DNA from: Pseudomonas bananamidigenes
GTDB lineage: Bacteria; Pseudomonadota; Gammaproteobacteria; Pseudomonadales; Pseudomonadaceae
DNA length: 64,000 nt
Direction: 5' to 3'
NCBI RefSeq assembly: GCF_001679645.1
Contig: NZ_LRUN01000011.1
Location: 1 to 64,000 of the forward strand
This document shows positions 16,917 through 26,163 of the stretch, in pieces. The notes below the pieces were generated by a model. The model made no database searches. It had not been told where the DNA came from and saw only the letters and a list, made by a program, of their open reading frames with translations. Each line of letters starts with the position of its first letter. Within the stretch, counting starts at the first letter, position 1. The translations under genes were made by a program, and so were the position numbers.

Positions 16917-17606
16917 ATGAGCGACCTGATTGCCTACCACCTCGAAGACGGTATCGCGACTCTGACCTTGAACAACGGCAAGGTCAACGCCATTTCCCCG
17001 GATGTGATCGCGGCCTTCAACGCGGCGCTGGATCAGGCAGTGGCGGATCGTGCAATCGTGATCATTACCGGCCAGCCGGGCATTCTCTCCGGTGGCTACG
17101 ACTTGAAGGTCATGACCGCCGGTCCCAAAGAAGCCGTGTCGCTGGTAACCGCCGGTTCAACCCTCGCCCGTCGCCTGCTGTCGCACCCGTTCCCGGTGAT
17201 CGTGGCCTGCCCGGGTCATGCCGTGGCCAAAGGTGCGTTCATTCTGCTGTCCGCCGATTACCGCATCGGTGTCGACGGCCCGTTCAGCATTGGTCTGAAC
17301 GAGGTGCAGATCGGTATGACCATGCACCACGCCGGTATCGAACTGGCCCGTGATCGGCTGCGCCGTTCGGCGTTCCATCGCTCGGTGATCAACGGTGAAA
17401 TGTTCGATCCGCAAAGCGCTGTGGATGCCGGTTTCCTCGACAAGGTGGTTTCTGCCGAAGAACTGCAAGGTGCCGCCCTCGCCGCAGCGCGTCAGTTGAA
17501 GAAGATCAACATGACCGCGCACAAGAACACCAAGCTCAAGGTTCGCAAGGCCCTGCTGGAGACCCTGGATAACGCCATCATCCAGGATCAGGAACACTTG
17601 GGCTGA
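16917..17606 (+). CDS. Crotonase/enoyl-CoA hydratase family protein
   Basis: A 229-residue single-domain crotonase. The oxyanion-hole segment is PGILSGGYDLKVM (about residues 59-71), and a second block around VACPGHAVAKGAFILLSADYRIG completes the acyl-CoA site. It is shorter than typical 2-enoyl-CoA hydratases (about 260 residues), and I do not see the usual pair of catalytic Glu residues, so it may be an isomerase or another crotonase activity. A TAAGGAA ribosome site supports the start, and a terminator follows at 17629. It is a stand-alone gene. Confidence 0.86.
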   Translation: MSDLIAYHLEDGIATLTLNNGKVNAISPDVIAAFNAALDQAVADRAIVIITGQPGILSGGYDLKVMTAGPKEAVSLVTAGSTLARRLLSHPFPVIVACPGHAVAKGAFILLSADYRIGVDGPFSIGLNEVQIGMTMHHAGIELARDRLRRSAFHRSVINGEMFDPQSAVDAGFLDKVVSAEELQGAALAAARQLKKINMTAHKNTKLKVRKALLETLDNAIIQDQEHLG

Positions 17607-17627
17607 ATCCTCTTCAGCTCGGTACAG

Positions 17628-17656
17628 AAAAGCCCGACCGTCGCGTCGGGCTTTTT
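17628..17656 (+). terminator. Terminator after the crotonase gene
   Basis: AAGCCCGAC pairs with GTCGGGCTT, followed by a T run; a textbook rho-independent terminator 22 bp past the stop. Confidence 0.92.
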
Positions 17657-17821
17657 CTTACGCGAAACGTTTAAATTTCTGCAGCAGCTCTAGGACGGCT
17701 CTGACCGACAAGTCGGAAACATGTGCTTAAACATCGCCTATCTCCTGACTCTATAGCGGCAATTGCCGAAAACAGTGCACATCCGTACACTGCGCCACCT
17801 TTTGTCCCGGTGGGCCTGAAA

Positions 17822-18544
17822 ATGCTGTTCATGTTTCGTATGTTGTTGATGGGCCTGCACTTTATTCTGGCGGGCATGCTAGGGCTGATCCTCGGACTGT
17901 GCCGCCCCTTCAATCCGGATAACAGTCGCTTGTGCGCCCGCCTCTATGCACTGCCGGCCATGTGCATTTTGCGTCTGCGGGTGAAGGCCGATGTCGGATC
18001 GTTGATGAACAAGCCCGCCAGTTGCGTGATCATCGCCAATCACCAGTCCAACTATGACCTGTTCGTGTTCGGCAACGTCGTGCCGCATCGAACCGTGTGC
18101 ATCGGCAAAAAAAGCCTGAAATGGGTACCGTTGTTCGGGCAGTTGTTCTGGCTCTCGGGGAATGTGTTGATCGATCGCGGGAATGCGCACAAGGCCCGCC
18201 GGTCGATGCTGACAACCACCGAGACTTTGCAGCACAAGGACACCTCGATCTGGGTGTTCCCGGAAGGCACGCGCAATCTGGGCAAAGAGCTGCTGCCATT
18301 CAAGAAAGGCGCGTTTCAAATGGCCATCGCCGCCGGCGTGCCTATCGTTCCGGTCTGTGTCAGCAGCTACATCAAGCACATGCGTCTGAACCGCTGGCGC
18401 AGCGGGAAAATTCTCATACGCTCGCTGCCGGCGATTCCCACCGCCGGCCTGACCATGGACGACATGCCCATGCTCATCGCTCGATGCCGTGAACAGATGC
18501 GCGAGTGCATCGATGACATGGATCGACAGCTTCAAGCCGCGTGA
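17822..18544 (+). CDS. 1-acyl-sn-glycerol-3-phosphate acyltransferase (PlsC family)
   Basis: Transfers an acyl group to lysophosphatidic acid to make phosphatidic acid at the inner membrane. The 240-residue protein has an N-terminal hydrophobic segment (about residues 8-28), the HX4D catalytic motif in NHQSNYD (about 78-84), FPEGTRN (about 145-151) and a downstream VPIVPV strand. The start at 17822 is preferred; the frame opens at 17723 but the added residues do not resemble the family. Pseudomonads carry several PlsC paralogues, so I give no symbol. Confidence 0.88.
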   Translation: MLFMFRMLLMGLHFILAGMLGLILGLCRPFNPDNSRLCARLYALPAMCILRLRVKADVGSLMNKPASCVIIANHQSNYDLFVFGNVVPHRTVCIGKKSLKWVPLFGQLFWLSGNVLIDRGNAHKARRSMLTTTETLQHKDTSIWVFPEGTRNLGKELLPFKKGAFQMAIAAGVPIVPVCVSSYIKHMRLNRWRSGKILIRSLPAIPTAGLTMDDMPMLIARCREQMRECIDDMDRQLQAA

Positions 18545-18548
18545 AAAG

Positions 18549-18575
18549 GAAACCCGCCCTGTGCGGGTTTTCTTT
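18549..18575 (+). terminator. Terminator after the acyltransferase gene
   Basis: AAACCCGC pairs with GCGGGTTT around CCTGT, followed by TTCTTTT, directly after the stop. Confidence 0.88.
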
Positions 18576-18678
18576 TGCCCGGTGAACTGTGCAGATTTCA
18601 CTGACTCTCAAGCAGCGACACGGCTAAGCTGAAGCCATGTCTCCCCTGCCATCTGCCAAGAAGAAGTGAACCACCACC

Positions 18679-19650
18679 ATGGGTCGAGTTGTTGCTGCTG
18701 CGGTTTACAGCGCCGGTAAGAAAGTCACCAATATTTCCCTCGATGAAGGCGCCGCCTGGGCCGCCAAGACCGGGCACTTTGTCTGGATCGGCCTCGAAGA
18801 ACCCAACGCCCAGGAACTGGCCAATCTGCAACGCCAGTTCAACCTGCACGAACTGGCCATCGAAGACGCCCTGGAAAAACACAGCCGCCCGAAGCTGGAA
18901 ACCTTCGGCGACGCCCTGTTCATCGTCACTTACTCACCCGTGCGCGAACACGGCATCCTGCAGTTCATTGAAACCCATATCTTCGCCGGCAAGGGCTACA
19001 TCATCACTGCGCGCAACGGGCATTCCGCGTCCTACGCCCATGTCCGCCAACGCTGTGAGGCGCGACCGCTGTTGCTGGAACACGGGGAAGATTTCGTACT
19101 GTATGCCCTGCTGGATTTCGTGATTGAAAACTATCAGCCGGTGGGTGAAGCGATCCACGCCGAGATCGATGAACTGGAACGCAACGTGCTGTGCAGTGCA
19201 CTGAATGAGCACGACATCCAGAAGCTCCACGGTCTGCGCCGCGACGTTCTGCGCCTGCGTCGATACGCAGCGCCGATGGTGGAAATCGGCGAAGAATTGC
19301 AGAAGCTGAGCTTCCCCTTCATCGACAAGAACATGCGCCCGTACTTTCGCGACGTGCAGATCCATGTCACACGGCAGATGGAAGACCTGACCACTCTGGC
19401 CGAGATTGCGAGCCAGACCATCGAGATCGGTGTGTTGCTGGAGGCGTCACGACAGAGTGTGGTGCAGCGCAAGTTCGCGGCATGGGCGGCGATTCTGGCG
19501 TTCCCGACAGCGATCGCCGGGATCTACGGCATGAACTTCCAGAACATGCCGGAACTGAGCTGGCATTACGGCTATTTCGCCGTGCTGGGGTTTATCACGG
19601 CGGGCTGCGTGGGGCTGTGGGCCAGTTTCAAGAAATCGGGCTGGCTGTAA
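18679..19650 (+). CDS. CorA-family magnesium/divalent cation transporter
   Basis: A 323-residue inner-membrane channel. The long N-terminal cytoplasmic domain (residues 1-260) is followed by two C-terminal transmembrane helices. The selectivity motif is GMNFQNMPEL (about 285-294), where GMN is the CorA hallmark. The family moves Mg2+, with some members exporting Zn2+ or Co2+; the sequence cannot decide which. Stand-alone gene; the C-terminal KKSGWL matches the usual short basic tail. Confidence 0.9.
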   Translation: MGRVVAAAVYSAGKKVTNISLDEGAAWAAKTGHFVWIGLEEPNAQELANLQRQFNLHELAIEDALEKHSRPKLETFGDALFIVTYSPVREHGILQFIETHIFAGKGYIITARNGHSASYAHVRQRCEARPLLLEHGEDFVLYALLDFVIENYQPVGEAIHAEIDELERNVLCSALNEHDIQKLHGLRRDVLRLRRYAAPMVEIGEELQKLSFPFIDKNMRPYFRDVQIHVTRQMEDLTTLAEIASQTIEIGVLLEASRQSVVQRKFAAWAAILAFPTAIAGIYGMNFQNMPELSWHYGYFAVLGFITAGCVGLWASFKKSGWL

Positions 19651-19692
19651 GCCCGAAAGCGCCCCCCGCGGTCGACACGAGGGCGCTCCGGT

Positions 19693-20415
19693 TCAAGCAG
19701 CGTTTGGCTTGTGCGCCACAAAACGCATCATCCATTCCGCCACCGTGGTGCCGTGGTGATCGTTCTCAAGGCTGGCCACGCCCTTGCTGTAGATCTGTTC
19801 GCCCAGCGCTTCCTGACGCAGGTCCAGCAACGCTCGCGAATAGTCATGAATGAATTCCGGGTGCCCCTGGAAGCACAGCACCTGGTCGTTGATGTGATAA
19901 GCGGCAAACGGGCAGAAATCGCTGGAGGCAATCACCGTGGCGTTCTCCGGCAACGCCGTCACCTGATCCTGGTGGCTGATCAGCAGCGTCAGTTCTTCGC
20001 GCACCGGGTTCATCCATGGAGCCTTGGCCGCCAGCTTGTAGTTGTGGGTGCCGACACCCCAGCCCTGGGTCGCACGCTCGCTCTTGCCACCCAGCAACAG
20101 CGCCAGCAATTGATGGCCGAAGCACACGCCGAGCAGTTTGTCGCCGCGTTCATAGCGGGTCAGCAGGTATTGCTTGAGCGTCTGGATCCACGGATCAGTG
20201 CCGAACGAGTCCGCCTTGCTACCCGTGACCAGGTACGCATCGAACGTCAGGTCATCACTCGGATACTCGCCCTGCATCACGTTGTACACGGTGAACTCGG
20301 CGGCGATCGGCTGCTTCGAGAACAGGCGCTGGAACATCTGCCCGTACCCCTGATATTCATCGACCAGTTCCGGACGCAGGATGTCGGTTTCCAGAATGCA
20401 GATGCGTAGCGACAT
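19693..20415 (-). CDS. Class I glutamine amidotransferase
   Basis: A 240-residue stand-alone GATase1 domain. It has the nucleophile elbow GVCFGHQLLALLLGG (Cys about residue 94) and the His of QGHPEF (about 183). This type resembles GMP synthase amidotransferase domains and PuuD/YfeJ-like gamma-glutamyl hydrolases. The frame extends to 20607 but MSLRICILETD is the natural start. The acceptor is unknown. It is transcribed in the same direction as the FadB-like gene upstream, with a 94-bp gap. Confidence 0.85.
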   Translation of the reverse strand: MSLRICILETDILRPELVDEYQGYGQMFQRLFSKQPIAAEFTVYNVMQGEYPSDDLTFDAYLVTGSKADSFGTDPWIQTLKQYLLTRYERGDKLLGVCFGHQLLALLLGGKSERATQGWGVGTHNYKLAAKAPWMNPVREELTLLISHQDQVTALPENATVIASSDFCPFAAYHINDQVLCFQGHPEFIHDYSRALLDLRQEALGEQIYSKGVASLENDHHGTTVAEWMMRFVAHKPNAA

Positions 20416-20509
20416 AAAAAATTCCTGACACGTGATGGGAATAATGCACACCCCAGAGCCTGCCCTGAAATCACCCGGCAAGGCAAGCCCCGGAATGCTT
20501 CCCGTACCG

Positions 20510-22654
20510 TCAGAACAGCCCGCCGCTGGCAGCCTTTTGCAGCAACAACGCCGGCGGTGCGAAACGCTCGCCATACTGTTCGGCCAGGTACTGGGCCCGT
20601 GCGACAAAGTCCTTCACGCCATATTGATTGATGAACTGCAACGCACCGCCGGTCCAGGTCGCGAACCCGATGCCGAAGATCGAACCGACGTTGGCATCCG
20701 CCGTCGAGGTCAATACCCCCTCCTCAACACAGCGCACAGTTTCGATGGCTTGCACGAACAGCAACCGGTCCCGCACATCTTTCGGTGAAATCTGCCCGTC
20801 GGCTTTCTCGAAACGGGTTTTCAGCTCGGGCCACAGGTGCTTCTGGCCTCCAGCCGGGTACTCATAAAAACCGCCTCCCGCTGCCTTGCCCGGCCGCTTG
20901 TATTCGTTGAGCAGCAAGTCAATCACGGCGAACGCGGGATGCTCAATCAGCGGTTTCCCTTCCGCTTGCAGGTCTTTGGCCGTTTGTTGGCGGATATGAC
21001 TCATCAGGCTGAGGGAAACTTCGTCAGAGATTGCCAGCGGTCCGACAGGCATCCCCGCCTTGCGCGCTTCGGTCTCGATCATCGCTGCGTTGATGCCTTC
21101 GCCGAGCATGGCAATGCCTTCGTTGGTGAACGTGCCGAACACCCGCGAGGTGAAGAAGCCACGGCTGTCGTTGACCACGATCGGCGTTTTCTTGATTTGC
21201 AGGACGAAATCGAACCCGCGTGCAAGGGTTTCGTCGCTGGTCTGCGCGCCCTTGATGATCTCTACCAACGGCATTTTTTCCACAGGACTGAAGAAATGCA
21301 GGCCGATGAACTTGCTCTGATCCGGCACCGCCGTCGCCAGGCCAGTGATGGGCAGGGTCGAAGTATTGGAGGCAATCACCGCGTCGGCACCGACCACCTG
21401 CTGCGCCGCTGCCGAGACCTTGGCCTTGAGCTGACGATCCTCAAACACCGCCTCGATGATCAGATCGCAACCTGCCAGATCGGCATCGTTTTCAGTGGTC
21501 CGGATACGCGCCAGCACCGCCTCACGCTGCTGGGCAGTCAGCTGCCCGCGAGCGACTTTCTTGTCCAGCAGCGTTGCCGAATGCGCCTTGCCCTTCTCGG
21601 CAGCCGCGAGGTTGATGTCCTTGAGCACCACCTCGACTCCGGCCGAGGCGCTGACATAAGCAATGCCGGCGCCCATCATCCCGGCGCCGAGCACACCCAC
21701 ACGCTTCGTCACATAAGGTGCCAGGCCCTGCGGACGCGAACCGCCGGCATTGATTTCATTGAGCTGGAACCAGAACGTGCCGATCAGGTTTTTCGAGATC
21801 TGGCCGGTGGTCAGTTCGGTGAAGTAACGGGTTTCGATCAGGTGCGCGGTATCGAAATCCACCTGCGCGCCTTCCACTGCCGCACAGAGAATTTTCTCCG
21901 GCGCCGGCAACGTGCCCTGGGTCTTGGTGCGCAGGATCGATGGCGCAATGGCCAGCATCTGCGCGACTTTCGGATTTGACGGCGTGCCGCCAGGAATCTG
22001 ATAGCCCTTCACATCCCAACGCTGCACTGGCGCAGGATTGGCCAGAATCCAGGCCCTGGCCTTGGACAGCAGTTCATCGCGATCCGCCGCCAGTTCATCG
22101 ATCAAACCCGCCTGCAGCGCCTGCTGCGGACGGACTTTCTTGCCCTCGAGCAGATACGGCAGGGCCTTTTCGATGCCGAGCATGCGCACCATGCGCACCA
22201 CCCCGCCGCCACCCGGCAGCAAACCGAGGGTCACTTCCGGCAGACCGAGTTGCACCGACGCATCGTCCAACGCCACGCGGTGATGACAAGCCAGGCAGAT
22301 TTCCCAGCCGCCACCGAGCGCCGCACCGTTGATCGCCGCGACCACCGGTTTGCCGAGGGTTTCCAGAGTGCGCAACTGGCCCTTCAGGTTCAGCACCCAA
22401 TCGTAGAAGGTCTTGGCTTCGGGCTTGCCGACCTTGATCAGTTCATTCAGGTCGCCACCGGCGAAGAAGGTTTTCTTGGCCGACGTAATGATCACCCCGG
22501 CAATGTCATCTTTTTCCGCCTGCAAGCGGGCGACACTTTCGGCCATGGCCTCGCGGTACACCGCGTTCATGGTGTTGGCGCTCTGGCCTGGCATGTCGAT
22601 GGTCAGGACGACGATGCCGTCCTGGCCCTTTTCGTAACGAATGGCTTGGGTCAT
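20510..22654 (-). CDS. 3-hydroxyacyl-CoA dehydrogenase/enoyl-CoA hydratase (FadB/FadJ-like)
   Basis: A 714-residue bifunctional beta-oxidation enzyme. The N-terminal crotonase domain (about residues 1-190) contains GGDLNELIK and a GGGWEICLACHHRVA block. The NAD-binding domain starts at VLGAGMMGAGIAYVSASAG (about 318-336), followed by the 3-hydroxyacyl-CoA dehydrogenase helical domains. It is paired with a thiolase 17 bp upstream on the same strand, so the two form one complex. This is not the main fadBA operon by gene order (thiolase first); it is one of the extra pairs common in Pseudomonas, and its chain-length preference is unknown. Confidence 0.92.
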   Translation of the reverse strand: MTQAIRYEKGQDGIVVLTIDMPGQSANTMNAVYREAMAESVARLQAEKDDIAGVIITSAKKTFFAGGDLNELIKVGKPEAKTFYDWVLNLKGQLRTLETLGKPVVAAINGAALGGGWEICLACHHRVALDDASVQLGLPEVTLGLLPGGGGVVRMVRMLGIEKALPYLLEGKKVRPQQALQAGLIDELAADRDELLSKARAWILANPAPVQRWDVKGYQIPGGTPSNPKVAQMLAIAPSILRTKTQGTLPAPEKILCAAVEGAQVDFDTAHLIETRYFTELTTGQISKNLIGTFWFQLNEINAGGSRPQGLAPYVTKRVGVLGAGMMGAGIAYVSASAGVEVVLKDINLAAAEKGKAHSATLLDKKVARGQLTAQQREAVLARIRTTENDADLAGCDLIIEAVFEDRQLKAKVSAAAQQVVGADAVIASNTSTLPITGLATAVPDQSKFIGLHFFSPVEKMPLVEIIKGAQTSDETLARGFDFVLQIKKTPIVVNDSRGFFTSRVFGTFTNEGIAMLGEGINAAMIETEARKAGMPVGPLAISDEVSLSLMSHIRQQTAKDLQAEGKPLIEHPAFAVIDLLLNEYKRPGKAAGGGFYEYPAGGQKHLWPELKTRFEKADGQISPKDVRDRLLFVQAIETVRCVEEGVLTSTADANVGSIFGIGFATWTGGALQFINQYGVKDFVARAQYLAEQYGERFAPPALLLQKAASGGLF

Positions 22655-22671
22655 GACAAGGTTCCTGAGGG

Positions 22672-23877
22672 TCAGAGGCGTTCGATGATGGTGGCGATGC
22701 CCATGCCGCCGCCGACGCACAGCGTCGCCAGGCCGTAGCGCAGTCGCCGGGCTTCCAGTTCGTCGAGCAAGGTGCCGAGGATCGCGCAACCGGTGGCGCC
22801 CAGCGGATGGCCCATGGCAATCGAGCCGCCATTGACGTTGACCTTGTCCGGGTCGACGGCCATGTCCTTGATGAATTTCAGCACCACAGAAGCAAATGCC
22901 TCGTTGACCTCGAACAGATCGATGTCTTCGACCCGCAGCCCCGCCTTGGCCAGCGCCTTGCGGGTGGCCGGCGCCGGGCCGGTGAGCATGATGGTCGGGT
23001 CGGTGCTGGTGACCGCCGTGGCGACAATGCGAGCCCGGGGTTGCAGACCCAACGCTCGCCCTTTGGCCTCGGAGCCGACCAGCATCAGCGCCGCACCATC
23101 GACGATGCCCGAACTATTGCCAGGTGTGTGCACATGGTTGATCCGCTCGACGTGGCTATAGACCCGCAGCGCCGTGGCGTCGAAACCCATCTGGCCGATC
23201 ATCTCGAAGCTCGGCTTGAGCTTGCCCAGACCTTCGAGGGTCGACTCGGCGCGAATGAACTCATCGTGATCGAGCAGGATGATGCCGTTCTGATCCTGCA
23301 CCGGCACCAACGATTTGTCGAACGAACCGTCGGCCCGGGCGCGGGCGGCTTTCTGTTGCGAGTGCAGCGCGTAGGCATCGACGTCCTGACGGCTGAAACC
23401 TTCAAGAGTGGCGATCAGGTCGGCACCGACACCTTGCGGGGTGAAATGGCTGTGCAGATTGGTCTGCGGGTCCAGCGCCCAGGCGCCGCCGTCACTGCCC
23501 ATCGGCACGCGGGACATGGATTCGACCCCGCCGACCACCACCAGCTCTTCGAACCCGGAACGCACTTTCATCGCGCCCAGGTTCACCGCTTCCAGCCCAG
23601 AGGCGCAGAAGCGATTGATCTGTACGCCAGCGACGCTGACGTCCCAGTCAGCCACTTGCACGGCAGTCTTGGCGATATCCGCGCCCTGGTCGCCAATCGG
23701 CGTTACGCAACCGAGCACCACGTCATCGACCTGGCTGGTATCCAGCTCCGTGCGGCTCTGCAATGCGGTCAACAGCCCGGCCACCAGGTTCACCGGTTTG
23801 ACGCTGTGCAGCGAACCGTCGGCCTTGCCTCTGCCACGGGGCGTGCGTAACGCGTCGAAAATCAAAGCTTGGGTCAT
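22672..23877 (-). CDS. Acetyl-CoA acyltransferase (thiolase, FadA/FadI-like)
   Basis: A 401-residue thiolase that cleaves 3-ketoacyl-CoA, the last step of a beta-oxidation round. The catalytic Cys lies in [12 protein letters not shown] (about residue 91), the His in [15 protein letters not shown], and the second Cys in TLCVGGGMG near the C-terminus. It is the first gene of a two-gene operon with the FadB-like multifunctional enzyme. Confidence 0.93.
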   Translation of the reverse strand: MTQALIFDALRTPRGRGKADGSLHSVKPVNLVAGLLTALQSRTELDTSQVDDVVLGCVTPIGDQGADIAKTAVQVADWDVSVAGVQINRFCASGLEAVNLGAMKVRSGFEELVVVGGVESMSRVPMGSDGGAWALDPQTNLHSHFTPQGVGADLIATLEGFSRQDVDAYALHSQQKAARARADGSFDKSLVPVQDQNGIILLDHDEFIRAESTLEGLGKLKPSFEMIGQMGFDATALRVYSHVERINHVHTPGNSSGIVDGAALMLVGSEAKGRALGLQPRARIVATAVTSTDPTIMLTGPAPATRKALAKAGLRVEDIDLFEVNEAFASVVLKFIKDMAVDPDKVNVNGGSIAMGHPLGATGCAILGTLLDELEARRLRYGLATLCVGGGMGIATIIERL

Positions 23878-24269
23878 GGCGTTCTCGAACCTGTGCGATG
23901 AGTGAAATTCGTGCTCCCACTCTTGGCCGGGACGCTCACGGATTCAATGACCACAGCGCTCAATGACGTTGACGTGCACGCTCAGACGGACGGTCATTTC
24001 CGGTCAGGTTAACCGGTTCAGGTCAGCAAGCTGTCTAGCAAAAGGGCGGCAAAGAAGCTGGCAAAGGGCCTCATGCCTTTTTAATCGCGACTGGTAGCAA
24101 ATACATGTGAAATGGATCTAAGCCAAGCGTGACGCGGGCCCTAAGGTGAACATGTACGTCGTTGTCGTCGGGTTTTGCCGGGGCAGGCGTTCTTCTACAG
24201 GAAGTGCAGCGCTTGCCGTCATGGACACGCAGGCAGGCATCAGGAAATAACAAAAAAGGCGGTCAAGCC
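23878..24269. other. 392-bp gap upstream of the thiolase operon
   Basis: It carries the promoters of the thiolase operon (minus strand) and of the small peptide (plus strand). I note the palindrome AACCGGTT at about 24010-24017 inside a GGTCAGGTTAACCGGTTCAGGTCAG stretch with two GGTCAG half-repeats, a possible operator. No reading frame in it is convincing. Confidence 0.5.
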
Positions 24270-24365
24270 ATGTTCAAACAACCGAAAGTTCGTCAAGCGG
24301 GGCTCATCCTTTTCGCCACCACGCTGTTATTGATTTTGCCGAACCTGACCAAGGTGATTGGCTGA
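24270..24365 (+). CDS. 31-residue single-pass membrane peptide
   Basis: A short frame with a basic N-terminus (MFKQPKVRQ), one hydrophobic segment (AGLILFATTLLLILP, about residues 10-25) and a polar end (NLTKVIG). An AAAGGCGG ribosome site lies at good distance from the ATG. The positive-inside pattern suggests an inner-membrane small protein. Function unknown. It precedes the cytochrome c gene by 62 bp. Confidence 0.6.
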   Translation: MFKQPKVRQAGLILFATTLLLILPNLTKVIG

Positions 24366-24427
24366 TTCAAGCGGCGGGTGTTGCTCATCGCCACTCAAAA
24401 TGTGACTGGCCCGCTATCCGGGCCAGC

Positions 24428-25282
24428 ATGGCTGTGCCACTCTTTGCGCACTTCCACGACATGGACGGCGATCAATTGAAAGCACTCATTCTGTTCGGGG
24501 GCATGCTGCTGAGCATGTCCTTGTCTGCTGCTCAACTGGATCTGCAATTGGGCGAGAACAGTCGCACCTGGCAGACCGAGGAACTGCTCAAGCATCCTCA
24601 GGTGCAAACCCTCACGATCAGGAATGATGTGTCCTACAAGAAGGACATGACTTATCGCGCCGTGCCGATTGCCGCGCTGCTGACCGGCATCAAACCTGAA
24701 GATCACCTGCAAGCCGTGGCACTGGACGGTTTTGCCGCCGAGCTGGCCGCTGCGCCGCTGCTCGACACCAAAGGTTCCCGGGCCTGGCTGGCCATCGAAG
24801 ACCCGGCCCACCCGTGGCCGCCGCTGTCGGAAGGCAAGCACAGCGCCGGGCCGTTCTACCTGGTGTGGACCGATCCGCAGGCCGGCAATATCAGCCCGGA
24901 ACAATGGCCGTTCGAAGTGGCGAGCATCAAACGCATGGCTCCAGTGGCCGAACGTTTCCCTGCCCTGCTGCCGGATCCTGCCTTGAAGGCCGATGACCCG
25001 GTGAATCAGGGGTTTGCACTGTTCCAGAAAAACTGCCTGGCCTGCCATCGACTCAATGGTGCGGGGGATGCGCAATTCGGTCCGGATCTGAATATTCCGT
25101 ACAACCCGACCGAATACTTTGGCGCGGACTTCCTCAAGCGCTATATCCGCGATCCGCAGAGCTTGCGCCAATGGCCGCAGGCGAAGATGCCGGGGTTCTC
25201 CGCCGAAGTGTTGCCGGATGCGGATCTGCAGAAACTGGTGGGGTATTTGCAGCACATGGCCGGGCGCAAGGTTAAACCCTGA
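24428..25282 (+). CDS. Periplasmic c-type cytochrome, two-domain
   Basis: An exported protein of up to 284 residues. The hydrophobic signal segment (KALILFGGMLLSMSLSA) starts near residue 18, so the true start may be the ATG at 24461 or a TTG at about 24476. Residues 40-170 form a domain I cannot name with certainty; it resembles the small molybdopterin-binding-like fold without clear cofactor ligands. The C-terminal domain has one heme site CLACH (residues 203-207) and a distal Met candidate in AKMPGFS. It probably shuttles electrons in the periplasm. No redox partner is adjacent. Confidence 0.8.
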   Translation: MAVPLFAHFHDMDGDQLKALILFGGMLLSMSLSAAQLDLQLGENSRTWQTEELLKHPQVQTLTIRNDVSYKKDMTYRAVPIAALLTGIKPEDHLQAVALDGFAAELAAAPLLDTKGSRAWLAIEDPAHPWPPLSEGKHSAGPFYLVWTDPQAGNISPEQWPFEVASIKRMAPVAERFPALLPDPALKADDPVNQGFALFQKNCLACHRLNGAGDAQFGPDLNIPYNPTEYFGADFLKRYIRDPQSLRQWPQAKMPGFSAEVLPDADLQKLVGYLQHMAGRKVKP

Positions 25283-25291
25283 GACATGCCT

Positions 25292-25358
25292 TGTGGGAGC
25301 GAGCCTGCTCGCGAAAGCGGTGTGTCAGATAATCCCGCGAGCAGGCTCGCTCCCACAG
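25292..25358. repeat. REPIN, GTGGGAGCGAGC family
   Basis: Two inverted REP copies with the GTGGGAGC ends outermost and a short spacer. It lies between the convergent cytochrome and transglutaminase genes, where its hairpin may end both transcripts. Confidence 0.88.
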
Positions 25359-25359
25359 C

Positions 25360-26163
25360 CTATTGCTGTTGCACCGAGATGACCGGTGTCGGCGCGACCA
25401 GCACCTTCGCATGCATCTGCTCTGCCCCGCCTCCCCGGCGCATGCCCCGCACCGGGCAGGCATCCAGGTAGTCCAGCCCCACCGCCAGTTTCAAGTGCCG
25501 CTCCGGCCGCGCCAGTTCATTGGTCACGTCAAAGCTGTACCAGGCGTCATCGATCCAGGCTTCGGCCCAGGCGTGGCTGGCCAGGTGTTCGCAATCCTCG
25601 CTGTACAGATAGCCCGACACATACCGCGACGGCACCCCCAGACTGCGTGCACAGGCCAGAAACGCATGGGCATGATCCTGGCAGACTCCCGCGCGCCCGG
25701 CGAACGCCTCGGCGGCGCTGGTATCAACTTCGGTGGAGCCTGGCGTATAGGTCATGTGCTGGTTCAAGCCATGCATCAAGTCGATCAGCGCAGTGCGGTC
25801 GCGCCGCTGTTTGCAGGACTTCTCGGCAAATGCCCGCAACGCCTCGTCCGCCTCGGTCAGCCGGGTGAAACGCAGGAACGGCAGCGCCGACTGGCGTTCA
25901 TGTTCCGCTTCGCGCCTTTCGTCGATATCGACCTGCCCCCGAGCGCCGATGATGATCGCTTCGTGGGGCTCGTCCATGGTCAGGACATGCAGGATGTTGC
26001 CGAACGGATCGAGCTGGGCCCGCACCGGGCGCGGCAGGTCGAGTTGCCAGCTCAGCACATGCTGGCGTTCGCTGTCGTGAGGGGTCAGGCGCAGGTACTG
26101 GATGCTCGCCCGCACCTGATCTTCGTAGTGATAGGTGGTTTCGTGGCTGATGGAAAGTCTCAT
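25360..26163 (-). CDS. Transglutaminase-like cysteine protease/amidase
   Basis: A 267-residue protein. An N-terminal beta-rich domain (residues 1-110, starting MRLSISHETTYHYED) is followed by a transglutaminase core with an intact triad: Cys161 (GVCQDHAHAF), His198 (ASHAWAEAW) and Asp212 (SFDVTN). It is probably an amidase or peptidase rather than a cross-linker. The longer frame to 26502 is not supported. The start overlaps the end of the alpha-E gene by 4 bp. It is the last gene of the ATP-grasp/alpha-E/transglutaminase cassette, whose products are predicted to build or trim an unknown peptide. Confidence 0.9.
   Translation of the reverse strand: MRLSISHETTYHYEDQVRASIQYLRLTPHDSERQHVLSWQLDLPRPVRAQLDPFGNILHVLTMDEPHEAIIIGARGQVDIDERREAEHERQSALPFLRFTRLTEADEALRAFAEKSCKQRRDRTALIDLMHGLNQHMTYTPGSTEVDTSAAEAFAGRAGVCQDHAHAFLACARSLGVPSRYVSGYLYSEDCEHLASHAWAEAWIDDAWYSFDVTNELARPERHLKLAVGLDYLDACPVRGMRRGGGAEQMHAKVLVAPTPVISVQQQ

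Noticed and set aside
25292..25358. Repeated palindromic units that might be taken for CRISPR repeats
   Set aside because: They are inverted pairs scattered through the window with no regular spacers and no cas genes; they fit REP/REPIN elements.
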